The notes under the pieces: model-generated
Told to the model about the DNA's origin: nothing
What the model saw: the letters and a program-made list of their open reading frames with translations, nothing else
Databases searched by the model: none
Assembly: GCA_030068145.1 (NCBI GenBank)
Contig: JAPJBO010000127.1
Coordinates: forward strand, 62,001-126,000
Source: Diplonema papillatum
Taxonomy: Eukaryota > Euglenozoa > Diplonemea > Diplonemida > Diplonemidae
Length of the DNA: 64,000 nucleotides
Direction: 5' to 3'
Shown: positions 1 to 10,615 of the stretch, in pieces
Position numbering within the stretch: position 1 is the first letter of the stretch
How the letters are laid out: each line of letters opens with the position of its first letter
Translations under genes and position numbers: made by a program

Positions 1-405
1 CGAAAAAGCACGCCTTTCCGAAGTGTAGAAACAAGCGCCAGAGGCCGGCGGCCCGTGGCAAAACAACACCGCGCGCCATTGTATGACAACTTCCCCGCAC
101 AGAATGAGGCACCCGTCATGGGGGCTGATGGCTCGCTGGTGATGTCTGGCCGAATGAAGGGCCAATACTACTCTGAGGGCATCATCATCGCGGTGATCAT
201 CGGCTCGGCGTCGTACGCGTGCTTGGCCTTGCACAGGGTGCCGGAGATGGAGCAGTACGTCGACGGGGGCGGCCGGCAGGTCGTTCGCTTCGCGCTGGTA
301 GTGCTCGTGTTCACGTTCTTGCTCCTCTTCTCGAACTTCCTGCACAAACACTACTGGTACCTCAGCGACACGTGGTTCCGCAACTCTCTCCGGAGCCTTT
401 ACTAG
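1..405 (+). CDS. OST3/OST6-family oligosaccharyltransferase subunit, C-terminal part
   Basis: The frame is open from the first base of the window and stops at 403-405, so this is the 3' end of a gene that starts upstream. The encoded tail matches the OST3/OST6 (TUSC3/MagT1) membrane module: a short lumenal lead-in with a DGSLVMSGRMKGQYYSEG loop, a hydrophobic segment (IIIAVIIGSASYACLAL), a short charged loop, a second hydrophobic segment (FALVVLVFTFLLLFSNFL), then a YWYLSDTWF end. In the family this subunit sits in the ER oligosaccharyltransferase complex and helps N-glycosylation through an N-terminal thioredoxin-like domain, which would lie outside this window. A GTG at 55 is not a credible start. 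The family call rests on the topology and loop motif. A degenerate copy of the first hydrophobic segment lies about 700 bp downstream. Confidence 0.6.
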   Translation, partial: RKSTPFRSVETSARGRRPVAKQHRAPLYDNFPAQNEAPVMGADGSLVMSGRMKGQYYSEGIIIAVIIGSASYACLALHRVPEMEQYVDGGGRQVVRFALVVLVFTFLLLFSNFLHKHYWYLSDTWFRNSLRSLY

Positions 406-904
406 GCCGGTCCATACCCACTGATAGACCGTATAGCGCAGGCAGTACCCTGCAGCTTTAGGGTGACCTGACCGACCGCGATGCAGGGACGAACTCAGTG
501 CGATCTGATGCTTGCATACTACTAGGCATTCTTCACTTAATGAGAGTAGTTGAAATCATCGATCCTCATCACGCCGCAAGTTCAAAAGGTTTCCCATCCT
601 CTTCAAGATAGGTAGCCGGAAGGCTCTCAAACTCGTGTACCGCGTCAGTGCAGTGCGCGTGCAGCCTAGACCAGTAAGAGCATCACAGACCTGCTATTGG
701 CTCGCTCTTCCGCGGGTGCACCCGTGCTAGACAGCGGCAGGCAGGTCGATGCACTTCCAGGACAAATAGGAGAATTGCGCGCCGGCACGGCTGCGACGAG
801 AGATTGGTTGGAGGTGCGTGCGCGGTGAAAACGAGGAACGGCTGCTTCCTTCGCGGGGACGAGGTCTTCGGATTCGTACTCTTTTTGGAGATACGGACCG
901 AAGG

Positions 905-965
905 CGTGTTCCGATCGTGGTCCTCATCGGCTCAGCGTCCTTGGCCCTGCACAAAGTGAGGAGCA
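905..965 (+). pseudogene. Echo of the OST3/OST6 membrane segment
   Basis: The stretch around 917-955 (GGTCCTCATCGGCTCAGCGT, then TTGGCCCTGCACAAAGTG) closely repeats 193-240 of the gene above (GTGATCATCGGCTCGGCGTC ... TTGGCCTTGCACAGGGTG) on the same strand, with a short deletion. It encodes no complete domain and looks like a decayed partial duplicate. The rest of 406-1912 shows no convincing gene. Around 1055-1165 it carries a diverged copy of a dispersed sequence that is also found at 60350-60470. Confidence 0.55.
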
Positions 966-1912
966 CGGCCGATCCATCGTCTCCTGTTAAACGCCAATAG
1001 AACCACAAAATCTGTTGCGATCGCTCAGGGCAGCCCCAGGAGATAGGTAGCCTGGAGTTCAACGCGGTGAGGTTAGATAGCACATATTCTGAAGCGGCGG
1101 CCTGCATAAGTAACTAGGTGACTACCTCTTCGATCACCGTGTCGTGCTTCAGGCGCTTGCACTCATTCGCATCATCGTCTTGGCGCGGTCGCTTTGCCGC
1201 CTTTCCCTTCCTCGCCGATGTGCGTAGAAGCGGGTGCGGGCTGAGCTGTGTCGGTGAAAGGGCTAACACTGTGGTGAAGCGGAATACTCTGGTTCAAGGA
1301 TAAACGATCATTCGCTTTACCTGGCGCAGCTCCTGTTTTGGTTCTAGCTATCCTGAGGGAAACTTTCGGAGTGAACCCGCTACTAGATGGTTCGATGGGT
1401 CTTTCGCACCTACACCCAACTTTGACGAGCGATTTGCAACACCGCAACGGACCTCCACCAGGGTTTCCCCCGGCTTCGTCCTATCCAGGTATAGTTCACC
1501 ATCTTTCGGATCCCAACAAGTGTACTTAACCTTCCTAGACCGCGTAAACCGCGTCCGGCTGCAAGTGTGTTTGCTTCACGCGTGCAGCGGGCCGAGTTGT
1601 GCCGGCGAGCCACTTTTGTCGTGCGCCCTGCTGCATGTTTGGTGCACGAAAAAGGAAAATAGAAAGGAGAACGTCTTCAAACAGACTGCTTCTTCGGAGC
1701 GCGAAGTAGGCTGCCGGGGGGCAAAACGTGCGTGTCCGGCGCCCCCCGACCCGCAAGTAACTGAGCCGTCTACCGGCCCACTCCTGGTCTCCCGTTTCTT
1801 CCCTTCTTATCACCATTCGTGCTATTCTCGCGACGATTCGGCCAGGGCGTGGGCTCGGGGTTACTGCGTTGCATCCTGGCTTGAGATTCGGGTGCTACGT
1901 GGGCCACTTCTG

Positions 1913-2662
1913 TTGCGCAGGACTGGCGGCGCGAAATGAACCGAGAGTCGAGTTAAGGTGTCTGAGTGATCGCTCAGCAGATCCCACAAAGGGTGTCGTA
2001 TCATCTTGACAGCAGGACTGGCGACGCGGGATGAACCGAGAGCTGACTTAAGGTGTCCGAGTGATAGCTCATCAGATCCCACAAAGGGTGTCGGTTCATC
2101 TTGACAGCAGGACTGGCGACGCGGGATGAACCGAGAGCTGACTTCAGGTGTCCGAGTGATAGCTCAGCAGATCCCACAAAGGGTGTCGGTTCATCTTGAC
2201 AGCAGGACTGGCGACGCGGGATGAACCGAGAGCTGACTTCAGGTGTCCGAGTGATCGCTCAGCAGATCCCACACAGGGTGTCGGTTCATCTTGACAGCAG
2301 GACTGGCGACGCGGGATGAACCGAGAGCTGACTGCAGGTGTCCGAGTGATCGCTCAGCAGATCCCACACAGGGTGTCGGTTCATCTTGACAGCAGGACTG
2401 GCGACGCGGGATGAACCGAGAGCTGACTTCAGGTGTCCGAGTGATCGCTCAGCAGATCCCACACAGGGTGTCGGTTCATCTTGACAGCAGGACTGGCGAC
2501 GCGGGATGAACCGAGAGCTGACTGCAGGTGTCCGAGTGATCGCTCAGCAGATCCCACACAGGGTGTCGGTTCATCTTGACAGCAGGACTGGCGACGCGGG
2601 ATGAACCGAGAGCTGACTTCAGGTGTCCGAGTGATAGCTCAGCAGATCCCACAAAGGGTGTT
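1913..2662. repeat. 95-bp tandem satellite, about 8 units
   Basis: The string GACAGCAGGACTGGCGACGC recurs at 2103, 2198, 2293, 2388, 2483 and 2578, exactly 95 bp apart, with more diverged units before. Each unit also holds GAGTGATCGCTCAGCAGATC, which is partly self-complementary, and GGGTGTCGGTTCATCTT. A lone partial unit lies at 9548-9603. No coding function is apparent. Confidence 0.95.
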
Positions 2663-3250
2663 TTGGTGGTTGATCAGAATTCCTTACCTGAATACACGCA
2701 GGGTAAATACAAGTGGGAAAACGGTCAACCGGCACGCACGAACAAAACGAAGCGCCTGTCTTTTCGTCAGCCAGACACGTGTCGTCAAATATTTGCGAAA
2801 CGTGCCAAAGCTCCGTTGGTACGCACAAACAAAAGTTCGCTTAAAGTGCCGACTACAATTCGCGAGCCGCTCGTTTCATTGCAGGTCCATTGCTCTCGCA
2901 CCACACTCCCCGTTCACAATGCGCGGTTCGAAACAAAAAACTTGGCGATGCTCGATCTCGACCCAAGGGGCATCAAAAGGAGTCATTTAAATCAAAAGCC
3001 TCCCGGGAAAAGGAACGAGCGGCGGGCCGAAAAGAGGGGAGGGGATCTGTCTGCCTGCTCGCAGGGTGCAACGAGCCACCCGCCCGCGGCGTTGGTGTAG
3101 TTGTTTTCAACTACTTCAAGTCGGTGCGAGCCCGCAATCAGCTGGGGACAGTGGTGTGTACTGGACGACCGCTGCTGTAACCCAGGTCACCCGAACAGCG
3201 CTCGGCAGTGAACTCATCCTACGACTACCAACCCGCCCTGGACGTGTTGC
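2663..3250. other. Spacer without a recognisable gene
   Basis: The ORFs here look incidental. A stretch at 2690-2760 (GTGGGAAAACGGTCAACCGGCACG) resembles 36075-36110 upstream of the enoyl-CoA hydratase gene and is weakly like 55128-55175, so it is a dispersed repeat. I see no further structure. Confidence 0.5.
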
Positions 3251-3445
3251 GCTGCCTCACGCAGGGATAGGCTCGTTGTGCGTTGTGCTGCCTTCAACGT
3301 AAGGTTCGGACGCAGACACCGTGCGCGTGGTGTGTTGTGCTGCCTCCAACCCTAGGTTCGGACGCAGGCATAGGCGCGTTGTGTGTTGCGTTGCCTCCAA
3401 ACGCAAGGCTCGGACGCAGCCACGGGCGCGTTGTGTGCTGCGCGA
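3250..3445. repeat. Minisatellite just upstream of the PARN-like gene, about 3-4 units of about 57 bp
   Basis: Units run GTTCGGACGCAG ... GCGCGTTGTGTGTTGCGCTG with small changes, at about 3303, 3355 and 3408, plus a partial one before. The array ends in a run of about 19 A's at 3452-3470, followed by AGAAAA and the ATG of the next gene. The array therefore occupies the putative 5' leader or promoter-proximal region. Confidence 0.8.
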
Positions 3446-3476
3446 GCCAAACAAAAAAAAAAAAAAAAAAAGAAAA

Positions 3477-5534
3477 ATGATCGACATCACGGCGGAGAAC
3501 CACGAGGTGGAGTTCGAGTACATCCGCGAGGCCCTGCGGGCGGGGATTTACTCGTACGCCGCGGTCGACGTCGAGATGTCCGGCGTCGAGTCGGACCCGA
3601 TCCGCTGGGTCGTCGGCCCGCAGGACCGGTACTTGAAGGCGAAGGCGGCCGCCGAGAAGTACGAAGTGCTGCAGGTCGGCTTCTCGTTCACCCGGCTTGA
3701 CCCGGACGCGGCGCCCGGCCGCCGGCGCGTCGCGCACAAGGCGTGTACGATCGTCGCGTCGCTCGGCGGCAAGAGGGCGGCGCGGGACGACGTCGTCTTC
3801 AGCCTCGAATCGCTGCTGTTCCTGCGGAAGCACGGCTTCGACGTGAACGAGAACCTCGACAACGGCGTGCCCCCCGAAGAGGTCGCCGGGCTGGTGCGGG
3901 ACGTGGTCATGTGCCTGCCGCTGGTCGGCTTCGGGATCACGCAGGACCTCATTTTCCTGGCGTCGCACTTCCTCTTCCCCCTCCCGGACACCGTCGACGG
4001 CTTCGCCCGCGCCCTCCGTGGGGCGACGCGGCTGGTCGTTGACACCCGGATGCTGAACGACGGAGCGAGGCACCAGCCTGGGCTGGAAAAACTGCACGCC
4101 CAGCTCAAAGGGGACCCTGCCGGGCAGTTTGCCGTGGCCGCGACCGCGGACGGCATCCTCCCCGGCGTGTGCGACGAGGACTTGGCGGCCTTCCACCGCG
4201 CCGGGTGGGACGCGAAGGTCACCTCGGAGGCGTTCCTGATGCAGTGCAAGAAGCTCGGCGGCTTCGACCGGTTCTTCGCGCGCCGTGCGCCGCCGCCGGC
4301 CGCGGCAAGGCCTGCCGCGGCCGGCGGCGGCCGCCCCGACGCGTCGGGGTCGACTCCCGCGCCGGGAGTCGGCGGCCGCCCGAAACCTGCGGTGATTCGC
4401 GAAAGCGCGCCGAGGCTCGAGAAAAATGCGGCCGCCCTGAGTCTTGAAAAAACTGCGGGCCTCGAAGGCGGGCCGAGTCTCGCAAAAAGTGTGGCCCTCG
4501 AAGGTGCGAGCCTCGAGAAACATGCGGCCCGTCCCGAACCTGCGCTCCTTCAGCTTGCCGGCGCGTCCGATCGCGAAAATGCGTCCGTCCTCGAAAATAA
4601 CGCGCCCCGTCCCGAAGCTACTCCAGGCCTCGAGGAGCATGCGTCACGGCTCGAACCCGCGCCCCGTCTGCTTGGCCGTGCGCCGAGCCCCGAAACCCAC
4701 GCGCCCCCCCGCATTGGAAGCGGGCTGAGCGAGCGGGCGAGCACGTTCGCCTCGGTCGTGCGGTCGCAGTACGCGTACGCGTGCGGGCGGCTGCCGTTCC
4801 ACTGGGCGCCGCCGGAGTTCGCGATCGACCTCGCGGCCGAGCGGCAGTACGAGCCGTGGGCCCGCGACTACTTCGTGAACACCGTCGTCCTGAAGACTGA
4901 ATCGCTGCAGGACCTCCGCACCGTCAAGCGGCACTTCATGGCGACGATGTGCAGCGAGGTCTCCCCGGGGTACCACTGGCTGCGCTGGGAGGATGAGAAG
5001 CGCGGGAAGTACTTCCCGCCGCCGGCGTTCTACGCCCTGAAGAACTTCTGGAGGGGCGACACGTCCGTCGACGTCCTCATCGCGCGCGGCGTCGTCGACC
5101 AGAGCCTCGCCGACAAGCTCGAAGGCCCGGCCGCTGCGGTCGTCGTGTACACGCCCGACGAGTGGCTGTACAAGTTCCACAAAATGGGCCCGTGGACACC
5201 CCCTGTCATGCGGCTTCCCGCCGGCGGAGAAGTAGATGACGACACCGACTCGGACAGCCTCGCGCGGCGGGCCGTCGAGGATTCGCGGCCCAAGTTCGCG
5301 TCCTGGGAAGAGTTGCAGGAGAAGAACGCTGCCTTCGAGCACTGGTTGCAAACAGCGCCTTGCGACAAAGACGAAGAAGATGAAGAAGACGAGGAAGAAG
5401 AAGAGGAGTCATATGACGACGGCGGCGGCGAGCCGCTGGCCTCTTCTGTCGTTTCTCGTGTTGATCAGGACGGTCCGCCTGGAGTCGATCCTGATTCTTG
5501 CGGAGAGCGCCCATCTAAAAAGCGCAGGCTCTGA
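3477..5534 (+). CDS. PARN-like DEDDh 3' exoribonuclease (poly(A)-specific ribonuclease / CAF1 superfamily)
   Basis: The product is 685 residues from the ATG at 3477. I chose this ATG because the reading upstream is repeat and poly(A). The order of motifs matches PARN: EFEYIREALRAG then AAVDVEMSGV (the first D-E pair); DRYLKAKAAAEKYEVLQVGF (PARN has RYxKLKxxxxxFxxxQFG); LLFLRKHGFDVNENLDNGVP; LVGFGITQDLIFLASHF with VVDTRMLND (further acidic residues); and FHRAGWDAKVTSEAF (the H-x4-D box). PARN enzymes trim poly(A) tails and small-RNA 3' ends. About residues 290-420 form a low-complexity linker in which LEK/LEE-x-A units of roughly 8-10 residues recur. A globular C-terminal part follows (FHWAPPEFAIDL ... 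FYALKNFWRGDTSVDVLIARG), then an acidic D/E tract and a terminal basic PSKKRRL that looks like a nuclear signal. The last third is echoed downstream. Confidence 0.75.
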   Translation: MIDITAENHEVEFEYIREALRAGIYSYAAVDVEMSGVESDPIRWVVGPQDRYLKAKAAAEKYEVLQVGFSFTRLDPDAAPGRRRVAHKACTIVASLGGKRAARDDVVFSLESLLFLRKHGFDVNENLDNGVPPEEVAGLVRDVVMCLPLVGFGITQDLIFLASHFLFPLPDTVDGFARALRGATRLVVDTRMLNDGARHQPGLEKLHAQLKGDPAGQFAVAATADGILPGVCDEDLAAFHRAGWDAKVTSEAFLMQCKKLGGFDRFFARRAPPPAAARPAAAGGGRPDASGSTPAPGVGGRPKPAVIRESAPRLEKNAAALSLEKTAGLEGGPSLAKSVALEGASLEKHAARPEPALLQLAGASDRENASVLENNAPRPEATPGLEEHASRLEPAPRLLGRAPSPETHAPPRIGSGLSERASTFASVVRSQYAYACGRLPFHWAPPEFAIDLAAERQYEPWARDYFVNTVVLKTESLQDLRTVKRHFMATMCSEVSPGYHWLRWEDEKRGKYFPPPAFYALKNFWRGDTSVDVLIARGVVDQSLADKLEGPAAAVVVYTPDEWLYKFHKMGPWTPPVMRLPAGGEVDDDTDSDSLARRAVEDSRPKFASWEELQEKNAAFEHWLQTAPCDKDEEDEEDEEEEEESYDDGGGEPLASSVVSRVDQDGPPGVDPDSCGERPSKKRRL

Positions 5535-5551
5535 CACACCTCTGTTGGTTT

Positions 5552-5950
5552 TTGGTGGCCACCTGGCGCATCGTCAGGGTCGCGGTCGTCGTGTACACGC
5601 CCGTACAAGTTCCACAAAAACGAACGTGCACTCTAAAAAGGGCCCGTGGACACCCGGCTTCCAGCCGGCGGCGACGTAGACGACGACAACGACTCGGAGC
5701 CTCGCGCGGCAGCCGTCGCGGCTCAAGTTTGCGTCGTGGGAGAAGAACGCTGCCTTCGAGCACTGGTTGCAAACAGCGCCTTGCGACAAAGACGAAGAAG
5801 AAGAAGATGAAGGGTCATACGACGGCGGTGGCCTCTTCTGTCGTTTCTCGTGCTCAGGACGGTTCATCTAGTGTCGATCCTGACTCTTGCGAAGAGCACC
5901 CAGAGTCGATCCACACTCGGTCTGATTGTGGGTCGACCCCGATTTGCTAG
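5552..5950 (+). pseudogene. Echo of the 3' end of the PARN-like gene
   Basis: This segment repeats, with deletions, the gene's last ~400 bp: GTCGTCGTGTACACGCCCG, GGGCCCGTGGACACC, GAGAAGAACGCTGCCTTCGA, GCACTGGTTGCAAACAGCGC, the GAC/GAAGAA acidic tract and CCTCTTCTGTCGTTTCTCGT, in the same order and strand. The reading frame is not conserved throughout, so it is a partial tandem duplicate decaying next to its parent and not a second gene. Some stretches are still identical over 20 or more bases, so the duplication looks fairly recent. Confidence 0.85.
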
Positions 5951-6074
5951 TCTAGAGCGTACCTCTAACTAGCGCAAGCTCAAAGGCAAACTAAGAATCG
6001 AAACGTAGTGACGTCAATAGGATGCGCTATCCAAGTTCTGAATTGCCCGCCCTCTTCCGTCGCCAATCCTGCGT

Positions 6075-6140
6075 TCGTTCTGATCAGAACCAGGGGATTA
6101 GTTTCCGTTGCAGATTTAGACCGACGGTCTAAATCTGCAA
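6075..6140. repeat. Perfect 16-bp palindrome and left inverted copy flanking the AT-rich satellite
   Basis: TTGCAGATTTAGACCG at 6108-6123 is followed after one base by its exact reverse complement at 6125-6140. Next to it, at 6078-6091, lies the 14-bp palindrome GTTCTGATCAGAAC. The reverse complement of 6075-6120 resembles 9102-9155 (TCTAAATCTGCAA ... ACTAAT ... CTGATCAGAACG), so the two sites form an inverted pair around the satellite. Confidence 0.8.
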
Positions 6141-6424
6141 ACCGGACTTGCAGTGATTTATATATGGGTCTGGGGCTCGGGGCCACCCCGAGCGCGAAAA
6201 AAAAAAAATTGACTTAATTTTGGGCTGGGGGTTGGGGTAAGGCCGGGTCACTACCAACCGGGATCAGCGGGGGTGAGGGACGAAGCCATGGCGAAGACAT
6301 GGCGAAGTCACGGCGAAAGCCATGGCGAAGCCATGGGGCAGGAAGAGTATAACGGAGGCGGGGAAAGAGGAGGCAGGAGGGCCAGGGGCGGAGGGCCAAA
6401 GGGGGTGGTGGGAGGCGAGACGTT

Positions 6425-8130
6425 GACTACCAAGTCTAATTAAATTTGGGATCGGAAATTGAACGTTGACTACCAATTCTAATTAAATTTGGATTCAAAA
6501 TCGAACGTTGATTACCAATTCTAATTAAATTTGGGATCCGAAATTGGACGTTGACTACCAATTCTAATTAAATTTGGAATCAAAATTGAACGTTGACTAC
6601 CAACTCTAATTAAGTTTGGGATCGGAAGTTGGACGTTGACTACCAATTCTAATTAAGTTTGAATTCAAAATCGAACGTTGATTACCAATTCTAATTAAAT
6701 TTGGGATCCGAAATTGGACGTTGACTACCAATTCTAATTAAATTTGGAATCAAAATTGAACGTTGACTACCAACTCTAATTAAGTTTGGGATTGGAAGTT
6801 GGACGTTGACTACCAATTCTAATTAAATTTGGATTCAAAATCGAACGTTGACTACCAATTCTAATTAAATTTGGATTCAAAATTGAACGTTGACTACCAA
6901 TTCTAATTAAATTTGAGATCGGAAATTGGACGTTGACTACCAATTCTAATTAAATTTGGATTCAAAATCGAACGTTGACTACCAATTCTAATTAAATTTG
7001 GGATCCGAAATTGGACGTTGACTACCAATTCTAATTAAATTTGGAATCAAAATTGAACGTTGACTACCAACTCTAATTAAGTTTGGGATCGGAAGTTGGA
7101 CGTTGACTACCAATTCTAATTAAGTTTGAATTCAAAATCGAACGTTGATTACCAATTCTAATTAAATTTGGGATCCGAAATTGGACGTTGACTACCAATT
7201 CTAATTAAATTTGGAATCAAAATTGAACGTTGACTACCAACTCTAATTAAGTTTGGGATTGGAAGTTGGACGTTGACTACCAATTCTAATTAAGTTTGGA
7301 TTCAAAATCGAACGTTGACTACCAATTCTAATTAAATTTGGATTCAAAATTGAACGTTGACTACCAATTCTAATTAAATTTGGATCGGAAATTGGACGTT
7401 GACTACCAATTCTAATTAAATTTGGATTCAAAATCGAACGTTGACTACCAATTCTAATTAAATTTGGATTCAAAATTGAACGTTGACTACCAATTCTAAT
7501 TAAATTTGGGATCCGAAATTGGACGTTGACTACCAATTCTAATTAAATTTGGGATCGGAAATTGGACGTTGACTACCAATTCTAATTAAATTTGAGATCG
7601 GAAATTGGACGTTGACTACCAATTCTAATTAAATTTGGAATCAAAATTGAACGTTGACTACCAATTCTAATTAAATTTGGGATCGGAAGTTGGACGTTGA
7701 CTACCAATTCTAATTAAATTTGGGATCGGAAATTGGACGTTGACTACCAATTCTAATTAAATTTGGATTCAAATTGAACGTTGACTACCAATTCTAATTA
7801 AATTTGGATTCAAAATTGAACGTTGACTACCAATTCTAATTAAATTTGAGATCGGAAATTGGACGTTGACTACCAATTCTAATTAAATTTGGATTCAAAA
7901 TTGAACGTTGACTACCAATTCTAATTAAATTTGGATTCAAAATTGGACGTTGACTACCAATTCTAATTAAATTTGGATTCAAAATTGAACGTTGACTACC
8001 AATTCTAATTAAATTTGGAATCGGAAATTGGACGTTGACTACCAATTCTAATTAAATTCAGGATCGGAAATTGGACGTTGAGTACCGATTCTAATTAGAT
8101 TTGGGGTTCGGCATCAGACGTTGACTACCG
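6425..8130. repeat. AT-rich satellite, about 40 units of about 42 bp
   Basis: The core CGTTGACTACCAATTCTAAT is followed by TAAATTTGG and then one of two spacers, either ATTCAAAATTGAA or GATCGGAAATTGGA. Units are 42 or 43 bp. The two spacer types alternate in short higher-order blocks: about 6490-6620 is repeated near 6690-6810 and near 7000-7250. The minus strand is open over parts of it and would encode 14-residue repeats such as NPNLIRIGSQRSI. I regard that as a by-product of the 42-bp period, not a gene. The composition contrasts sharply with the GC-rich genes on either side. Confidence 0.97.
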
Positions 8131-9176
8131 GTTCTAACTGAATTTGGATTCAATACTAGGAGTTGACCGGCGCGGAAATTCTTCGCTGTACCGTACCGTG
8201 CGCTGGGGGGCGCTGCCCCCCAGACCCCCCCTGTCTTACAAATTAGCTTAACCATTTCGTCTGATTCTTGTTCCAACACTGGGTTGGGCTGGGCTGCCCT
8301 GGTAGTGCTTTCCTCGAAACTACCAATTCTAATTAATTTTGGATCCACCACAGGACCCCGAGGGCGAAAAGGACTTTTCTGCAGAGGAGGAAAAGCTATA
8401 TAAATCCCTGCGGACTTGGCCGGGAAAAAAAAAAAAAAATGTTCAAAAAACGGTGTTCAAAGTAAATATAGGCGGGGGGTGTGCTGAAGGTGCTGGATGG
8501 CTGCTGAGCCTCCGCTGCTGAGACCCAGCCGCTGCCGTTCAATTGGGTTCAGCTTCGGGTCGGCAGCCACTGTGCTTCATTACCGGGCCAAGGTCCTGTT
8601 TGACCGTTGAGTATCCCACACGAGCTATGAGTTGCCCACACACTTTTTGCCCAAATTTTCCGTCGCGCCTTCGGCGCGATGTTGCTAAAAATAACGCTAA
8701 AAATGTTGTTGTAAGCACGGCGGTGCACACCAAAACCGTGGACCTATTATCATAGGAATCATAGGAAAATAGGTCCCCAGGTCACCTTCAGCTGCCGAGA
8801 CTGTCTGTTTCCGATTTTGACTGTTTTTGGAGCGCGTCCCCATATGGCACCCCCCCACAGGGAACCCAGAAGCATTCGGAAAACCCCGAAAAGCTTGATC
8901 CAGGCTGGTGTACGTTGAAAAAACGCCCGCAAAATGTGTCGCCAAACTGACGGGGTGACCATAATTGACCCATAAAGGACCCATGAAGACCCCTCTTTTG
9001 CCGAACGAAGTTGTGGAGATGTGTCGGCTCTGCCCCAAGACGCCGTACATCGGCGAAAACGGCACCGAAACACCGCCCAAAACCACCCCATAGTAACGAT
9101 CTAAATCTGCAAATCCCGGAAGCCTTCAAACTAATACCCTGATCAGAACGCCGGAAAAAAAAAAAAAAAAAAAAAA
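8131..9176. other. Gene-free spacer with a GC hairpin, a right inverted copy and poly(A) runs
   Basis: Degenerate satellite units fade out by about 8170. A strong hairpin, GGGGGG-CGCTG-CCCCCC, lies at 8205-8221. Poly(A) tracts occur near 8427-8440 and 9156-9176. The segment 9098-9155 is the inverted partner of 6075-6140. The ORFs here are short and overlapping and I recognise none. An unusually even, unbiased composition at 8760-9090 suggests non-coding sequence. Confidence 0.6.
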
Positions 9177-10580
9177 GTGTCGCCCATCCGCCCAGATCCC
9201 CCGCTTGAGGATCCTATAGCAGTGCAGCTCACCTCGGCAACGTCCCACCGGCAGCGACGCCCCTGGAAACTCTTGTCACAGCCCTTTTGTCGGTTGTGCC
9301 ACCTCGTTCGTTTTCACCTTTTACTGCGCCGTTGCCCCGCTGGTAACAAGGAAACGGCGGTGGTGAACCCAGCGCAAGCAGAGAAAACAGTAACCCATCT
9401 GCTCTCCCGAAAAAGCCCGAAGAAGTTTAGAGAGAGAAGAAACAGGGGATCAAGAACGCGTAAACGAAGTGAAAGAAGTTCTACACAGACTTATACCGAA
9501 GGGTGGACCTGGCGCGGATCTTTTGGTCAAGTACAAAACACACAAGACTTAAGGTGTCACTCATCAGATCCCACAAAGGGTGTCGGTTCATCTTGACAGC
9601 AGGACGGTGGCCATGAGTGTGTCACAACTCACCTGCCGAATGCACCGGTCCCAAAAATGGATGATGCTCAAGCGATCCACCCATAGTTGGCCGCGTACTG
9701 GTATCACAAAGCCAGGCGTGCGTAGGAGTGCGTCCAGCTAATAGCCTCGATGAAGCGTTGATGAGTGCAGATCTTGGTTGTAGTAGCGATTATTCAATGG
9801 AGAACATTGAAGGTCCAACCAAGTAACACTCCTCCCGAATAAGCCCGATACCAACCTGGAGACACACCCGACTGCAGCGACGACTTGTGCAACGCCGAGT
9901 GGCGGATGCCACGCGAAATGCACCGGGCGAAGGAGCAAAGGCTGGCCATCTACGACCTCCATTACTTCTGTCAGTTTGTGGGGTTGCACCGCCACCTTCA
10001 AGAGCGTGGGTAGCAAGACCCGTACAGGACGCGAGTCCAGACTTGCTGGCTGTAGGGTAACTTGACACTGCACCGGAGTGTGCCATCGCAGTCAGGCCTT
10101 ACGTTCAGCATGCTGAACGTACTGATGCCAGCACATCAAATTTCTTAGTTTCTTTTTGTACACATGCTGAAATGGTACGTTCCGCAGTAACGGCAGCTCC
10201 TGCTGTTGCTTACCACCGCGACACTGGAGGGTTGAGGCCGGAGAGGAGGCAGAGGCAAAGACATGCAACACTGGCAGGTGAGCCTATGCTCTATTTCTTT
10301 TTTGCCTGACCCTACGTACTGACTTTCAGTAGGTATTATGCTCCAAGACAAAAGAGCTGCTGTTGAACCCGCTGACTTGTTCGCGGTTGCATTGACATGT
10401 ACAGGACGAGACCGTAGTCCGCTAAAAGTCCCGCGACTGAGTTCGGGGTGATGACATGTGTCCTTGGCTCAAAGCACCGAAACACGGTGCGGCCACAGAA
10501 CCTTTCCACGAATGCTCTTGCACACCCCCATGTTTTCCAAGCTCTCGAGAGTACCGGTCTTTTAAACTTCACGCCTCACA
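9177..10580. other. Spacer without a recognisable gene
   Basis: It holds a single partial unit of the 95-bp satellite (9548-9603). At 10447-10510 it holds a copy of a dispersed sequence (GTGTCC-TGGCTCAAAG-ACCGAAACACGG) that also occurs at 37230-37265 and 41178-41205. The ORFs on both strands lack any motif I know. CCTCACAG at 10573-10580 could be the leader splice acceptor of the next gene. Confidence 0.5.
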
Positions 10581-10615
10581 GGGTGAAAAATAAAGTGAAA
10601 GGGCATGCGGGAGCG

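Noticed and set aside
3294-4640. 448-residue minus-strand ORF opposite the PARN-like gene
   Set aside because: A GC-rich antisense shadow of a real gene; its Arg/Val/Asp-rich sequence mirrors the sense codons.
7243-8045. Minus-strand ORFs encoding NPNLIRIGSQRSI repeats
   Set aside because: They are produced by the 42-bp period of an AT-rich satellite; frame breaks follow the 43-bp units and there is no start or domain.
9738-10086. Minus-strand retroelement-like ORF
   Set aside because: Leu/Val-rich with no recognisable catalytic motif; the plus strand is equally open.
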